A DNA stretch of 14,315 nucleotides from the NCBI RefSeq assembly GCF_046484155.1, contig NZ_JAWOBT010000076.1:1-14315 (forward strand), given 5' to 3'. The first letter of the stretch is position 1. Every line of letters begins with the position of its first letter. This DNA comes from Alkalibacterium sp046484155. Lineage in GTDB: Bacteria; Bacillota; Bacilli; Lactobacillales; Carnobacteriaceae_A. The notes below the pieces were generated by a model. That model was not told the origin of the DNA and did no database searches. It worked only from the letters and a program-made list of their open reading frames with translations. Below are positions 13,609-14,315 of this stretch, one piece after another. The translations under genes and the position numbers were made by a program.

Positions 13609-14315
13609 GTGCCTCAAAAAACCAAACAGACACCTATGATGCAACAGTATTTAGAAATTAAAAATAAATATCCCCAAGCTTATTTATTTTACCGATTAGG
13701 CGATTTTTACGAACTGTTCTTTGAAGATGCTGTAGAAGTATCTCGATTATTAGAACTCACCTTAACAAGTAGGAATAAAAATGCAGATGAACAGATACCG
13801 ATGTGCGGAGTGCCGCATCACGCTGCGAAGGGATATATTGATTCTCTGATTGAAATGGGTCATAAAGTAGCCATATGCGAGCAGGTCGAAGATCCCAAGG
13901 AAAGTAAGGGGATGGTCAAGAGAGAAGTGGTGCAAGTCATCACCCCCGGAACCGTCATGCAATCAAAAACTGTTGATGCCAAAGAGAACAACTACATTGC
14001 AGCAATAATGCAATTAGATCAACTGATAGGCATAGCGCTTGCTGATTTGACGACTGGAGAAGTGAAAGTCACCAGTGTTGAAGATGCAAACGAAGCCATA
14101 AGTGAGTTGACTTCTCTCAACTGCAAAGAAGTTATCTTTGAACCGGGAGAATTCTTGGAATTACAAGAATTATTAAAAAATAAATGGAATATGTCCATCT
14201 CTCACGCTTCTAGCGAAACACCAGCGCCTTCCCTTACACATCTCACCGAAAAGTTTGAAGAGTCTCGATTGAAGAATGTGATCGATTTATTACTCTCTTA
14301 TTTATCCGATACACA
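13609..14315 (+). CDS. mutS: DNA mismatch repair protein MutS (5' part, cut by window edge)
   Basis: 235 codons are readable before the right edge; there is no stop. MutS recognises mismatches and starts repair with MutL. The mismatch-binding domain I is complete: GDFYELFFEDA with the Phe-x-Glu pair F33 and E35 that probes the mismatch, then IPMCGVPHHA and the conserved VITPGT. The connector domain II starts near residue 125. ATPase parts lie outside. The start is GTG at 13609, with GAGAGAGTGAT 9-19 bases upstream; the ATG pair nine codons later has no ribosome site. In Bacillus several genes (spoVS, tdh, kbl, miaB and others) separate ymdB from mutS; here they are adjacent. Confidence 0.97.
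   Translation, partial: MPQKTKQTPMMQQYLEIKNKYPQAYLFYRLGDFYELFFEDAVEVSRLLELTLTSRNKNADEQIPMCGVPHHAAKGYIDSLIEMGHKVAICEQVEDPKESKGMVKREVVQVITPGTVMQSKTVDAKENNYIAAIMQLDQLIGIALADLTTGEVKVTSVEDANEAISELTSLNCKEVIFEPGEFLELQELLKNKWNMSISHASSETPAPSLTHLTEKFEESRLKNVIDLLLSYLSDT

Noticed and set aside
2200..13962. Many shorter open frames on both strands inside metK, ymfH, rodZ, cinA, recA, rny, ymdB and mutS
   Set aside because: They overlap well-supported genes in other frames, lack ribosome sites and show no recognisable protein features.

Overview
The window looks like the chromosome of a low-GC Gram-positive bacterium of the order Lactobacillales. The gene order ymfF-ymfH-rodZ-pgsA-cinA-recA-rny-ymdB-(mutS) is the Firmicutes core order known from Bacillus. 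metK is preceded by an SMK-box (SAM-III) riboswitch, a class essentially confined to Lactobacillales, and the sporulation genes that lie between ymdB and mutS in Bacillus are absent. Carnobacteriaceae or Enterococcaceae are plausible, but the family cannot be fixed from sequence reading alone.

Layout. Positions 22-1278 hold a cluster of twelve tRNA genes: Pro, Met, Ile2 (CAT), fMet, Asp, Gly, Ile, Ser, Glu, Ser, Asp, Phe. None encodes its 3' CCA. They are followed at 1287-1357 by a 71-nt tRNA-Gly-like cloverleaf that has lost the TPsiC loop and the glycine anticodon, then by a strong terminator. On the minus strand, 1442-1960 encodes an unrecognised membrane protein. From 2081 on, all genes point rightwards: SMK riboswitch and metK; the M16-type peptidase-fold pair ymfF/ymfH (overlapping by one base); rodZ; pgsA; cinA; recA with a LexA box; rny; ymdB; and the 5' part of mutS, which runs off the right edge.

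Function. These are housekeeping genes: translation (tRNAs), S-adenosylmethionine supply (metK), cell shape and membrane lipid (rodZ, pgsA), DNA uptake, recombination and repair (cinA, recA, mutS), and mRNA turnover (rny, with ymdB beside it). Terminators separate most transcription units (after the tRNAs, metK, rodZ, pgsA, recA and rny). Recognisable promoters precede metK, cinA, recA, rny and ymdB, several with the same -10 hexamer, TAAAAT.

I found no CRISPR array, insertion sequence, phage module or defence island. The observations most worth following up are the degenerate but foldable tRNA-Gly-like gene, the apparent Asp-Phe-Gly duplication in the tRNA cluster, the unknown membrane protein with a palindrome around its likely -10, and the 518-bp gap between rny and ymdB.
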